38,075 bases of DNA from Bradyrhizobium sp. YR681 (GCF_000282615.1 NZ_AKIY01000296.1:1-38075), one strand, 5' to 3'; positions 8,108-15,167 are shown, numbered from the stretch's first letter. Numbers and translations: made by a program. The notes: generated from the letters alone by a model not told the origin.

Positions 8108-8446
8108 ATGAAACTCGTCGTCGCGATCATCAAACCCTTCAAGCTCGATGAAGTCCGCCAGGCGCTGACGGCGATCGGCGTCCACGGCATGACCGTGACC
8201 GAGGTGAAGGGCTATGGCCGCCAGAAGGGTCACACCGAGATCTATCGCGGCGCGGAATATGTCGTGAACTTCCTGCCGAAACTGCGGATCGAGATCGCGG
8301 TCGCTTCCGACGTCGCCGACAAGGCGGTCGCCGTGATCACCGCGACGGCGCGCACCGGTCAGATCGGCGACGGCAAGATCTTCGTCACGCCGATCGACCA
8401 CGCGCTGCGCATCCGCACCGGCGAAACCGACAGCGACGCGCTCTAA
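8108..8446 (+). CDS. glnK: PII nitrogen regulatory protein GlnK, copy 1
   Basis: 112 residues, exactly PII length. It has the start KLVVAIIKPFKLDEVRQAL, the T-loop ending KGHTEIYRGAEY with the uridylylation site Tyr51, and the C-terminal signature TGQIGDGKIFV. PII trimers bind ATP/ADP and 2-oxoglutarate and, when not uridylylated, plug the AmtB ammonium channel; they also adjust GlnD/GlnE/NtrB signalling. The gene lies 77 bases before an amtB, the usual glnK-amtB pairing, and a second, very similar pair lies 3.5 kb away. GGGGAATAGG provides a ribosome site. No good sigma-54 box was found in its 248-base upstream gap. GlnB is an alternative name, but the amtB linkage favours GlnK. Confidence 0.95.
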   Translation: MKLVVAIIKPFKLDEVRQALTAIGVHGMTVTEVKGYGRQKGHTEIYRGAEYVVNFLPKLRIEIAVASDVADKAVAVITATARTGQIGDGKIFVTPIDHALRIRTGETDSDAL

Positions 8447-8523
8447 CTCTTTTCTGCTTCGACGATCGCACCGGGCAACGACGCCACAGCGTGCGACGCA
8501 ATGACTATGCTGGGGGAAATGAC

Positions 8524-9825
8524 ATGGCGGGATTGTTGCGCCGCGCAGCGTATATGGCTGCGCCGGTCGGATTTGTGTCGATCATGGCCTCGCCCGCGCA
8601 TGCCGCGGCCTCCGAGATCAACACCGCCGACACCGCCTGGATGATCGTCGCCACCGCGCTGGTGCTGATGATGACGATCCCGGGGCTGGCGCTGTTCTAT
8701 TCCGGCATGGTGCGCAAGAAGAACGTGCTTGCGACCATGGCGCAGAGCTTAGCCGCCGTGACGATCATCTCGATTCTCTGGGTCGCGTTCGGCTACTCGC
8801 TCTGTTTCGTCGGTGACGGTCCGTGGATCGGCACGCTCGATCGCTGGTTCCTCGCAGGCATGACGATGGACAGCGTCAACCCGGCAGCGAAGACGATCCC
8901 GGAAGCGCTGTTCATGCTGTACCAGATGACGTTTGCGATCATCACGGTGGCGCTGGTCGCGGGCTCCGTCGCCGACCGCATGCGGTTCTCCGCTTATCTG
9001 CTGTTCTCAGTCGCCTGGTTCATCTTCGTCTACATTCCGCTGGCGCATTGGGTCTGGGGCGGCGGCTTCCTCGCCAGTATGGGCGTGCTGGATTTCGCCG
9101 GCGGCCTCGTCGTGCATCTGTCGGCCGGCACCGCCGGCCTCGTCGCCGCCAAGGTGATGGGGCGCCGCCACGGCTATGGCACCGAGAATCTCTCGCCGTT
9201 CGATCTGTCGCTCGCGGTGATGGGCACCGGCCTGTTGTGGGTCGGCTGGTTCGGCTTCAACGGCGGCTCGGCTGGCGCAGCCAATTCGCGCGCGGTACTG
9301 GCCATCATCGCGACGCATCTGGCCGCCTGCTCCGGCGCGCTGACCTGGGGCGCGATCGAATGGTCGACGCGGCGCAAGCCATCGGTGCTCGGCATGATTT
9401 CCGGTGCGGTCGCGGGCCTCGGCACCATCACGCCGGCCTCGGGCTTCGTCGCACCCTGGCACGGCATCGTCATCGGCATCGTCGCCGGCGCGGTCTGTTA
9501 CTGGGCCTGCACCTGGCTGAAGCATCGCTTCAACTATGATGATTCGCTCGACGTGTTCGGCGTCCACGGCATCGGCGGCCTGACCGGCACCCTGCTGGCC
9601 GGCATATTCGCGACCAGCGCGATCGGCGGCACCGCCGGCCTGATCGAGGGCCATCCGCAACAGCTCCTGATCCAACTCTACGGGGTTGCCGTCACCTTCG
9701 TCTGGGCGGCCGGCGTGAGCTTCATCCTGCTCAAGCTGGTCTCGCTGTTCGTGCCCTTGCGCGTATCCCGCGAGCACGAGATGGAAGGGCTCGATATCTC
9801 GCAGCACGGCGAGGCGCTTCAGTAA
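8524..9825 (+). CDS. amtB: ammonium transporter AmtB, copy 1
   Basis: 433 residues from the ATG at 8524, which has a close GGGGGAAA ribosome site; an ATG at 8491 would add 11 residues. A cleavable signal peptide (about 27 residues, ending SPAHA) precedes eleven expected membrane helices. Amt motifs are clear: TAWMIVATALVLMMTIPGLALFYSGMVRKKN, DFAGGLVVHLSAG with pore His198, LLWVGWFGFNGGS, and DDSLDVFGVHGIGG with pore His348, the twin-histidine pair. It conducts ammonium/ammonia across the inner membrane and is gated by GlnK. The tail is short (SREHEMEGLDISQHGEALQ). It lacks the long periplasmic-loop insertion seen in copy 2. Confidence 0.95.
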   Translation: MAGLLRRAAYMAAPVGFVSIMASPAHAAASEINTADTAWMIVATALVLMMTIPGLALFYSGMVRKKNVLATMAQSLAAVTIISILWVAFGYSLCFVGDGPWIGTLDRWFLAGMTMDSVNPAAKTIPEALFMLYQMTFAIITVALVAGSVADRMRFSAYLLFSVAWFIFVYIPLAHWVWGGGFLASMGVLDFAGGLVVHLSAGTAGLVAAKVMGRRHGYGTENLSPFDLSLAVMGTGLLWVGWFGFNGGSAGAANSRAVLAIIATHLAACSGALTWGAIEWSTRRKPSVLGMISGAVAGLGTITPASGFVAPWHGIVIGIVAGAVCYWACTWLKHRFNYDDSLDVFGVHGIGGLTGTLLAGIFATSAIGGTAGLIEGHPQQLLIQLYGVAVTFVWAAGVSFILLKLVSLFVPLRVSREHEMEGLDISQHGEALQ

Positions 9826-9834
9826 TCGGGACTT

Positions 9835-9863
9835 TTGCAGTAGGGACCTGCGCAACACATAAG
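9835..9863 (+). promoter_or_regulatory. weak candidate promoter of the arsR-SRPBCC operon
   Basis: TTGCAG (9835-9840), a 17-base spacer and CATAAG (9858-9863) form a weak -35/-10 pair. The -10 falls inside the left arm of the palindrome at 9852-9881. If real, transcription starts within or just after the palindrome, giving a near-leaderless message, and a repressor on the palindrome would block it. The match to consensus is poor, so this is tentative. Confidence 0.3.
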
Positions 9864-9881
9864 CGCGTGCTTATGTGTTGC
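9852..9881. promoter_or_regulatory. 13-base-arm palindrome at the arsR start, candidate operator
   Basis: GCAACACATAAGC and GCTTATGTGTTGC are perfect complementary arms separated by gcgt. The element ends one base before the ATG at 9883, so it replaces any normal Shine-Dalgarno. ArsR-family dimers bind such inverted repeats. Placement over the promoter and start suggests tight autoregulation; as RNA it could also form a hairpin that hides the start codon. Confidence 0.65.
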
Positions 9882-9882
9882 C

Positions 9883-10197
9883 ATGATCGAAGCCGACATC
9901 TTCAAGGCGCTGGCCGACCCGACCCGCCGAAAAGTCTTTGAGAAGCTCGCTGGCGGAAGCCTGAACGCCAGCGCCTTGCGCGACGGGCTGGAGATCAGCC
10001 AGCCCGCGATGTCGCAGCATCTTTCGGTGCTGCGCGCGGCGGGCCTGGTGCGCGAACAGCGGCAGGGCCGCTTTGTGAATTACGAAGTCGACCCGGACGG
10101 AATCGTTGCGATCGGGGCCTGGCTTGCGCGCTACCGCGCCTATTGGCCGAAGCGCATGGAAGCACTCGCTAACCTCCTGAAGGAAATGGATCAATGA
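9883..10197 (+). CDS. ArsR/SmtB family transcriptional regulator
   Basis: A 104-residue winged-helix protein. DIFKALADPTRRKVFEKLAGG, the recognition helix region EISQPAMSQHLSVLRAAGLVREQRQGR and the wing FVNYEVDPDGI are typical of the ArsR group. The C-terminal helix WLARYRAYWPKRMEALANLLKEMD is typical of those paired with SRPBCC/AHSA1 proteins (SdpR-like). There is no cysteine metal site of the ArsR type, so metal sensing is unlikely. The stop overlaps the next gene's start as ATGA, indicating translational coupling. The start is directly against a 30-base palindrome and has no visible ribosome site. Confidence 0.92.
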   Translation: MIEADIFKALADPTRRKVFEKLAGGSLNASALRDGLEISQPAMSQHLSVLRAAGLVREQRQGRFVNYEVDPDGIVAIGAWLARYRAYWPKRMEALANLLKEMDQ

Positions 10198-10550
10198 GCG
10201 ACGCCGTGAAGCCTGATCCCTCCGATGAGGCTCTGGTGCTCGAATATGAGTTCGATGCGCCGCCCGCAAAAGTCTGGCGCGCCGTGACCATTCCTGAATT
10301 GCGCGAACGCTGGCTGCCGGACCGCGACCTTGCGGGCGCCGAACCGGAATCAACGATCGCAGGCGAAGAGGTGCGCTACCGGCTTCGCGATTCCGAGCCG
10401 CCGTTTCGCGAGAGCCACGTCATCTTCCGGCTCGAGCCGAACGTGTCAGGCGGCACCCGCTTTCGCATCATCCAGCAGACCTGCGACATCGGCATGAAGC
10501 TGCCGCAGCCGGCCAACAGCAATGGCTGCCTGATGCGCGCAGCCGCCTAA
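10194..10550 (+). CDS. SRPBCC/AHSA1-like protein coupled to ArsR
   Basis: A 118-residue protein. LVLEYEFDAPPAKVWRAVTIPELRERWLP is the typical opening of SRPBCC (START/AHSA1) domains, followed by the strands VRYRLRDSEPPFRESHVIFRLEP and TRFRIIQQT. It ends soon after, so the long C-terminal helix that closes the ligand pocket in full-length AHSA1 domains (about 140-150 residues) seems shortened. It may be a compact variant or an early truncation. ArsR-SRPBCC pairs are widespread; the second protein is presumed to bind a small hydrophobic ligand or aid the regulator. The ATGA overlap shows coupling. Ligand unknown. Confidence 0.75.
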   Translation: MSDAVKPDPSDEALVLEYEFDAPPAKVWRAVTIPELRERWLPDRDLAGAEPESTIAGEEVRYRLRDSEPPFRESHVIFRLEPNVSGGTRFRIIQQTCDIGMKLPQPANSNGCLMRAAA

Positions 10551-10591
10551 CACCAACAACACTTCATCATCAGCAGACATGGAGGTCGCCG

Positions 10592-11194
10592 ATGCGCGAC
10601 ATGCTTCAGCTCGTCCCTATGGTCGTCGAACAATCCGCTCGCGGCGAACGATCCTTCGACATCTATTCGCGGCTCCTGCGCGAACGCATCATCTTCCTCA
10701 ACGGCGAGGTCAACGATGCGATGTCGGGCCTGGTCTGCGCGCAATTGCTGTTCCTGGAAGCGGAGAATCCGAACAAGCCGATCAATCTCTACATCAACTC
10801 CTATGGCGGCGTGGTCACCTCGGGCCTCGCCATGTACGACACCATGCAGTTCATCAAGGCGCCGGTTCACACGCTGTGCATGGGCACCGCGCGCTCGATG
10901 GGCTCGTTCCTGCTGATGGCCGGCGAGCCGGGCCACCGCGCCGCGCTGCCCAATGCGAGCCTCCACGTGCATCAGCCGCTCGGCGGTTTCCAGGGCCAGG
11001 CGTCCGACATCCTGATCCATGCCAACGAGATGCAGGAGACCAAGCGGCGCATCATCAGGCTCTACGCGCAGCATTGCGGGCGCACCGAGGCGGAGGTGGA
11101 ACGGACCCTGGACCGCGACCACTTCATGACCGCGCAGCAGGGGGTCGAGTGGGGACTGGTCGACCGGGTCTTCGCGGCGCGCGAGGCCGCCTGA
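10592..11194 (+). CDS. clpP: ClpP-family serine protease subunit, stand-alone paralogue
   Basis: 200 residues, the normal ClpP length. The core reads LRERIIFLNGEVND, INLYINSYGGVVTSGLAMYDTM and GTARSMGSFLLMAG with nucleophile Ser102, then LHVHQPLGGFQGQASDI with His127 and ERTLDRDHFMTAQQ with Asp176, so the catalytic triad is complete. ClpP forms a 14-mer chamber fed by ClpX or ClpA. No clpX or tig is nearby, so this is a secondary paralogue rather than the housekeeping clpP-clpX locus. Differences from the usual sequence include GTARSMGS for GQAASMGA and HVHQP for MIHQP. A GGAGG ribosome site precedes the ATG. It sits between the ArsR pair and the second glnK. Confidence 0.92.
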   Translation: MRDMLQLVPMVVEQSARGERSFDIYSRLLRERIIFLNGEVNDAMSGLVCAQLLFLEAENPNKPINLYINSYGGVVTSGLAMYDTMQFIKAPVHTLCMGTARSMGSFLLMAGEPGHRAALPNASLHVHQPLGGFQGQASDILIHANEMQETKRRIIRLYAQHCGRTEAEVERTLDRDHFMTAQQGVEWGLVDRVFAAREAA

Positions 11195-11586
11195 CGACCC
11201 CGACCGATTCGCGCATCCCGTGAGCAGGCCCAGGGTCGGTTCGAAATTTTGCAGGGCGGTGGGACCCTTTGGTGGGCGCCTTCTGTAATTAAATACCGTC
11301 GCGCTGCCCGACGCGTGAGCAGCAATTGTGTCGGCAGCCTGTCGTGCCTGCTTTTTGACCATATGTGACCACGTTTTGAGCGCGACGTAATAGCGCACTG
11401 CGCCGCAATACGCGTCAAACGCGAAAACACCCGTTTTCATAGTCCGTTAGGCAATGCGCCCGATCTGGCACGGCATTTGATTCTAAGGGTCCTGGCTGTG
11501 CCCGCGTAGTGAACTTCTCCCTCGTGGCGAACCAGTCGAGAAACGCCCGGCCACGTCCGGACCGGGCCCAAGCGGGGATAGGACCC
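11195..11586. other. 392-base gap upstream of glnK copy 2
   Basis: No credible gene is seen. The left part holds a weak CCGACC/GGTCGG inverted pair after clpP and no clear terminator. The middle (about 11355-11376) has a directly repeated tgacca motif. The right part carries the sigma-54-like element at 11466-11481 followed by a leader of roughly 95 bases before glnK. The length fits an enhancer-dependent promoter with NtrC sites, but I could not identify a convincing NtrC site by eye. Confidence 0.5.
11466..11481 (+). promoter_or_regulatory. sigma-54 (RpoN) -24/-12 promoter of glnK2-amtB2
   Basis: TGGCACG-gcat-TTGAT matches the RpoN consensus TGGCACG-N4-TTGCW at every fixed position except the -12 C, which is A here. 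The -24 half is perfect and spacing is exact. It lies about 105 bases upstream of the glnK ATG, where a nitrogen-regulated NtrC-dependent promoter is expected. Copy 1 has no comparable element. Confidence 0.65.
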
Positions 11587-11925
11587 ATGAAAATTGTTAT
11601 GGCGATTATCAAGCCATTCAAGCTGGAAGAAGTCCGGGACGCCCTGACCGCCATCGGCGTTCACGGTCTCACGGTGACGGAAGTCAAGGGATATGGCCGC
11701 CAGAAAGGTCATACGGAAATCTACCGCGGCGCCGAATATGCCGTGAGTTTCCTGCCCAAGATCAAGATCGAGGTCGCTGTCGCCTCCGACCAGGTCGACA
11801 AGACCATCGACGCCATCACGTCCGCCGCGAAAACCGGACAGATCGGTGACGGCAAGATCTTCGTCATCAACCTCGACCATGCGGTTCGCATCCGCACCGG
11901 CGAGGCCGATGCCGCGGCCCTCTGA
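11587..11925 (+). CDS. glnK: PII nitrogen regulatory protein GlnK, copy 2
   Basis: 112 residues from the ATG at 11587; an earlier frame-open start at 11509 is rejected because PII proteins begin M-K-x-V. It differs from copy 1 at limited sites (e.g. EEVRDAL, YAVSFLPKIKIEVAVASDQ) and keeps the T-loop KGHTEIYRGAEY with Tyr51 and the TGQIGDGKIFV signature. Its role is the same: ATP and 2-oxoglutarate sensing and AmtB gating. It is 37 bases upstream of amtB copy 2 and downstream of a near-consensus sigma-54 element, so this copy is the better candidate for strong nitrogen-starvation control. The separate promoters suggest the duplicates are regulated differently. Confidence 0.95.
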   Translation: MKIVMAIIKPFKLEEVRDALTAIGVHGLTVTEVKGYGRQKGHTEIYRGAEYAVSFLPKIKIEVAVASDQVDKTIDAITSAAKTGQIGDGKIFVINLDHAVRIRTGEADAAAL

Positions 11926-11962
11926 TTTCGCGCTCAACCATTACCAATCAGGAGTGAATAAA

Positions 11963-13411
11963 ATGACGTTTAAGCGTCCCTATGGCGCGGGATTGGCGGC
12001 TCTCGCAGTCGGCCTGTTCGCTGCGACCGCAGCCTATGCCGAGCCAACGGTCAACAAGGGAGACAACGCCTGGATGCTGACATCGACAGTGCTCGTGCTG
12101 TTGATGACCATCCCCGGCCTCGCGCTGTTCTACGGCGGCCTCGTCCGTTCCAAGAACATGCTCTCGGTCCTGATGCAGGTGTTCTACACCGTCTGCGTCG
12201 TCACCGTGATCTGGGCCGTCTACGGCTACAGCCTCGCCTTCACCGGCGGTTCCGACTTCATCGGCGGCTTCTCCAAGGCCTTCATGATGGGCGTCACCAC
12301 CGACTCGAAGGCTGCGACCTTCTCGGTCGACGCCAACATCTCGGAGCTCATCTATATGTGCTTCCAGATGACCTTCGCGGCGATTACGCCCGCCCTCATC
12401 GTCGGCGCCTTCGCCGAGCGCATGAAGTTCTCGGCGATCGCCCTCTTCATCCCGCTCTGGGTCACGCTGATCTACTTCCCGATCGCGCACATGGTCTGGT
12501 ACTGGCCCGGTCCGGACCTGATCCAGGACGCTGCCAAGGCTCTGGCTGCGGCGACTGACGCGGCGGCGAAGACTGCGGCGCAGGCCAAGCTCGACGAGAT
12601 CAACGCCGACGCCGGCTGGATCTTCAAGAAGGGCGCGATCGACTTCGCTGGCGGCACCGTGGTGCACATCAACGCCGGCATCGCAGGTCTCGTCGGCGCT
12701 CTGCTGATCGGCAAGCGCACCGGCTACGGCAAGGAGCTGATGGCTCCGCACTCGCTGACCATGTCGATGATCGGCGCCTCGCTACTCTGGGTCGGCTGGT
12801 TCGGCTTCAACGCCGGCTCCAACCTCGAAGCCAATGGCGGCGCTGCCCTCGCCATGACCAACTCCTTCGTCGCCACCGCAGCCGCCGCGCTGTCGTGGAT
12901 GTTCGCGGAGTGGATCGTGAAGGGTCATCCGTCGGTGCTCGGCGTCATCTCCGGCGCTGTCGCGGGCCTCGTGGCCGTCACGCCTGCCGCCGGTTTCGCC
13001 GGTGTGATGGGTGCGATCGTCCTCGGTCTCGTGGTCGGCGTGGTCTGCCTGTTCTTCTGCACCGTCGTGAAGAACGCGCTCGGCTACGATGACAGCCTCG
13101 ATGTGTTCGGCGTGCACTGCGTCGGCGGCATCATCGGCGCACTCGGCACCGGCATCCTGGTGAACCCGGCCCTCGGCGGCGCCGGCATCATCGACTACAC
13201 CGCGATCCCGCCGAAGGTTGCCGATTACGACTTCGCGGCGCAGATGATCTCCCAGCTCTGGGGCGTCGGCACCACGCTGGTGTGGTCGGGCATCGGTTCG
13301 GCGATCCTCTACAAGGTCGTCGATGTGATCGTTGGCCTCCGCGCCAATGTCGAGAGCGAGCGTGAAGGCCTCGACATCACCGAGCACACCGAGCGCGCCT
13401 ACAACATGTAA
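11963..13411 (+). CDS. amtB: ammonium transporter AmtB, copy 2 (with extended loop)
   Basis: 482 residues from the ATG at 11963 with an AGGAG ribosome site; the frame opens earlier but overlaps glnK. The signal peptide ends near Ala26 (AYA|EPTV). Core Amt motifs match copy 1: NAWMLTSTVLVLLMTIPGLALFYGGLVRSKN, TVVHINAG with His235, LLWVGWFGFNAGS and DDSLDVFGVHCVGG with His385. Between helices, about residues 178-222, it carries an Ala-rich charged insertion (AAKALAAATDAAAKTAAQAK and following) that copy 1 lacks. The C-terminal tail REGLDITEHTERAYNM resembles the GlnK-contacting tail. Transcription likely runs from the sigma-54 element through glnK to the terminator at 13495. Confidence 0.95.
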   Translation: MTFKRPYGAGLAALAVGLFAATAAYAEPTVNKGDNAWMLTSTVLVLLMTIPGLALFYGGLVRSKNMLSVLMQVFYTVCVVTVIWAVYGYSLAFTGGSDFIGGFSKAFMMGVTTDSKAATFSVDANISELIYMCFQMTFAAITPALIVGAFAERMKFSAIALFIPLWVTLIYFPIAHMVWYWPGPDLIQDAAKALAAATDAAAKTAAQAKLDEINADAGWIFKKGAIDFAGGTVVHINAGIAGLVGALLIGKRTGYGKELMAPHSLTMSMIGASLLWVGWFGFNAGSNLEANGGAALAMTNSFVATAAAALSWMFAEWIVKGHPSVLGVISGAVAGLVAVTPAAGFAGVMGAIVLGLVVGVVCLFFCTVVKNALGYDDSLDVFGVHCVGGIIGALGTGILVNPALGGAGIIDYTAIPPKVADYDFAAQMISQLWGVGTTLVWSGIGSAILYKVVDVIVGLRANVESEREGLDITEHTERAYNM

Positions 13412-13422
13412 CCTCTCCTCCC

Positions 13423-13450
13423 GGGCGCGGCCTCCCCGGAGACCGCGTCC
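13423..13450 (+). other. GC-rich stem-loop after amtB2
   Basis: GGGCGCGG (13423-13430) pairs with CCGCGTCC (13443-13450), with one G-T pair, around a 12-base loop directly after the amtB stop. There is no T-tract behind it, so it is more likely a 3'-end stabilising or pausing hairpin than the terminator, which lies 45 bases further on. Confidence 0.4.
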
Positions 13451-13494
13451 ACAACTACGGTTTGGGCACATACCCGGCAATGCCCCGACCGTTG

Positions 13495-13530
13495 AGGGGC
13501 TCCAGCGCAAGTTGGAGCCCCTTTCTTTTT
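13495..13530 (+). terminator. rho-independent terminator of glnK2-amtB2
   Basis: AGGGGCTCCA (13495-13504) pairs perfectly with TGGAGCCCCT (13513-13522) around an 8-base loop, followed by a T-rich run (TTTCTTTTT). This is the strongest intrinsic terminator in the window. It closes the glnK-amtB copy 2 unit and separates it from the GFA-family gene. Confidence 0.88.
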
Positions 13531-13616
13531 GCGTCGTGCGACGAAGAAAAGGATTGCCATTCCGCACTGCCGGCGCAGAAATATCGACCTCAAGAACAAC
13601 AAACTGGGAGGTCGTC

Positions 13617-14021
13617 ATGCGTTTGGAAGGCGGATGCTATTGCGGCGAAGTGCGCTATGTCGCCGAGGGCGACCCGATGATGCAGGCGCAGTGTCATTGC
13701 CGCGAATGCCAGTACATTTCGGGCGGCGCGCCCAACACGTTCATCGCGATGCCGGCGACGGGCTTTTCCTACATCACCGGGCAACCCAGGCAGTTCGCCC
13801 GCAAGGACCTCGAGCGCGCCGTGACGCGCGAATTCTGCGCCGAGTGCGGCACCCATCTGGTGACCAAGGTCCCGGGCCTGCCCGCGGCGATCCTCAAGGT
13901 CGGCACGCTGGACGAGCCGGAGAAATTCAAGCCGCAGATGGCGATCTACACCTGCGACAAGCAGGAGTTCCACGCGATCCCCGCGGGCATGACGACGTTC
14001 GAGAAGCTGCCGGGGCACTGA
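13617..14021 (+). CDS. GFA (glutathione-dependent formaldehyde-activating enzyme-like) zinc protein
   Basis: 134 residues from the ATG at 13617 with a GGGAGG ribosome site; longer frames run back through the terminator and are rejected. All GFA-fold zinc ligands are visible: Cys7/Cys9 in GGCYCGEVRY, Cys26/Cys28/Cys31 in QCHCRECQ, and Cys74/Cys77 in FCAECGTHL. The family was named for S-hydroxymethylglutathione formation from formaldehyde and glutathione, but most members, including such short ones, have untested roles and the family includes centromere protein V. No formaldehyde-oxidation gene is nearby. It appears monocistronic. Family assignment is firm; activity is not. Confidence 0.9.
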   Translation: MRLEGGCYCGEVRYVAEGDPMMQAQCHCRECQYISGGAPNTFIAMPATGFSYITGQPRQFARKDLERAVTREFCAECGTHLVTKVPGLPAAILKVGTLDEPEKFKPQMAIYTCDKQEFHAIPAGMTTFEKLPGH

Positions 14022-14047
14022 GAGCGCGCCCAGATCGCGAAGCTCGT

Positions 14048-14072
14048 CATGGCCGGGACAGGCTCGGCCATG
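14048..14072. other. inverted repeat between convergent genes
   Basis: CATGGCCG (14048-14055) pairs with CGGCCATG (14065-14072) around a 9-base loop in the 67-base gap between the GFA gene and the convergent DUF4349 gene. It could end transcription from either side but lacks a T-tract. Confidence 0.4.
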
Positions 14073-14088
14073 GCGACACGTTGCCTGG

Positions 14089-14916
14089 CTATGGCTTGCG
14101 CGATCTGAAGCTTCGGATGCCGCGGCGACTGAGCCACCAGATCAAGGCGATCACCGGCAACCAGGGCACGAGCGCTGCGAGCGTCGAGATCAGCCAGGAG
14201 ATGGAATAGACAACCGTTTGATTGATCGCCCTCACCGCCTGGTAGATCGGGCTCAGGTCGACCCCGCCCCACAAGCTGGCCACACCCTGATAGGATATCT
14301 CGACGCGCACGGTGTCGGTACGGGTCAGCAGACCATCACGTTGGGCCGTGGCCGCCTCGATATCGGACTGAATCTGCGCCAATTCCTTTTCGATCGTAAT
14401 CAGATCGGCGGCCGTCTTCGCAGTCTGGTCTCTGAGCATCGCGGTCAGGCGGTCGCGGAGCACCGTCTTCATCTCGAGCCGGCGTTCCACGTCGCGGATC
14501 GGCGCGTTGAGATCTTCGGCCGATCGGGAACGCGCGGTGATCTCGGCGGGTGGAGCGGCGAGTATCGTCGCAAATGCATCGAAAGACCCAGGCTTGATCC
14601 GAATCGTGGCGCGGCCCGTGATACGGCCCTCGTTCGCCCGGTCGACCGACGTATTCAGAACTTCGCAGCCGAGCTTCTTGCACTCGGCCAAGTGCTTTTG
14701 CTGGAGCGCGTCGGCTTCCGCGTTCGGAACCCGAAGTGTGAACCGGTATGTGATCGCAAGACGCTGACTCGGGTCGGATGGACCGTTAGCACCCCCGGCT
14801 GGGCCCACCGTGGGAGAGAAATTGTTGACCGGTGCGCCGCATCCGCCGAGCAGAGGCATGAGCACAAGCGCTGCCAGGACTAGCCGGCCCATCATCGTCG
14901 TCATTTTCTTCCCCAC
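14089..14916 (-). CDS. DUF4349 domain lipoprotein
   Basis: 275 residues. A lipoprotein signal ends in LLGGC with acylated Cys26 (MTTMMG start five residues in is also possible). Residues about 50-215 match DUF4349: RLAITYRFTLRVPNAEADALQQKH, then GCEVLNTSVDRANEGRITGRATIRIKPGSFDAF, then a heptad-rich coiled coil DVERRLEMKTVLRDRLTAML...TIEKELAQIQSDIEAATAQRD and VRVEISYQG. A C-terminal hydrophobic helix (about 238-262) and a basic tail follow, so both ends may be membrane-linked. DUF4349 proteins have no settled function. It is convergent with the GFA gene and stands alone. Confidence 0.82.
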   Translation of the reverse strand: MGKKMTTMMGRLVLAALVLMPLLGGCGAPVNNFSPTVGPAGGANGPSDPSQRLAITYRFTLRVPNAEADALQQKHLAECKKLGCEVLNTSVDRANEGRITGRATIRIKPGSFDAFATILAAPPAEITARSRSAEDLNAPIRDVERRLEMKTVLRDRLTAMLRDQTAKTAADLITIEKELAQIQSDIEAATAQRDGLLTRTDTVRVEISYQGVASLWGGVDLSPIYQAVRAINQTVVYSISWLISTLAALVPWLPVIALIWWLSRRGIRSFRSRKP

Positions 14917-15070
14917 TTACCGCCCCGGGTTCCGTCGGCTCTAAGGGGCTGGGCATTGCGGCGAGGTAGTGGCCTTCCTCCACACAATTACTGGTACAGC
15001 CCTGCGGGGCCTGCCGTGGCCTCAAATCCAGGTCACGGAAATGACTCTTGATGGCGCGGAAAGCCGATGG

Positions 15071-15086
15071 TTAATCGCGTCTTAAC
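15071..15086 (+). promoter_or_regulatory. CtrA-type box upstream of the aminotransferase-ftsK operon
   Basis: TTAA-tcgcgtc-TTAAC is a perfect match to the alphaproteobacterial CtrA consensus TTAA-N7-TTAAC. TATCTA at 15094-15099, 17 bases after TTAATC, could be a -10 element, so the box would overlap the -35 as at known CtrA-activated promoters. It is about 80 bases upstream of the aminotransferase that precedes ftsK, which suggests cell-cycle control of this operon. Confidence 0.6.
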
Positions 15087-15120
15087 CTCGCCCTATCTAT
15101 GGTGAACTGAACCGCTTCCC

Positions 15121-15142
15121 GCCGGCGCCTTGGTGCGCCGGC
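15121..15142 (+). other. stem-loop in the leader of the aminotransferase gene
   Basis: GCCGGCGC (15121-15128) and GCGCCGGC (15135-15142) are perfect 8-base arms around a 6-base loop, 25 bases before the ATG at 15168. It would lie in the 5' leader of a transcript starting near 15105. No T-tract follows; a translational effect is possible but unproven. Confidence 0.35.
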
Positions 15143-15167
15143 TGTTCCAAGAGTGCTGGCGTCCAGA

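Noticed and set aside
13332..13616. N-terminal extension of the GFA protein
   Set aside because: It would translate the amtB end and the strong terminator; the ATG at 13617 has a good ribosome site and the family start.
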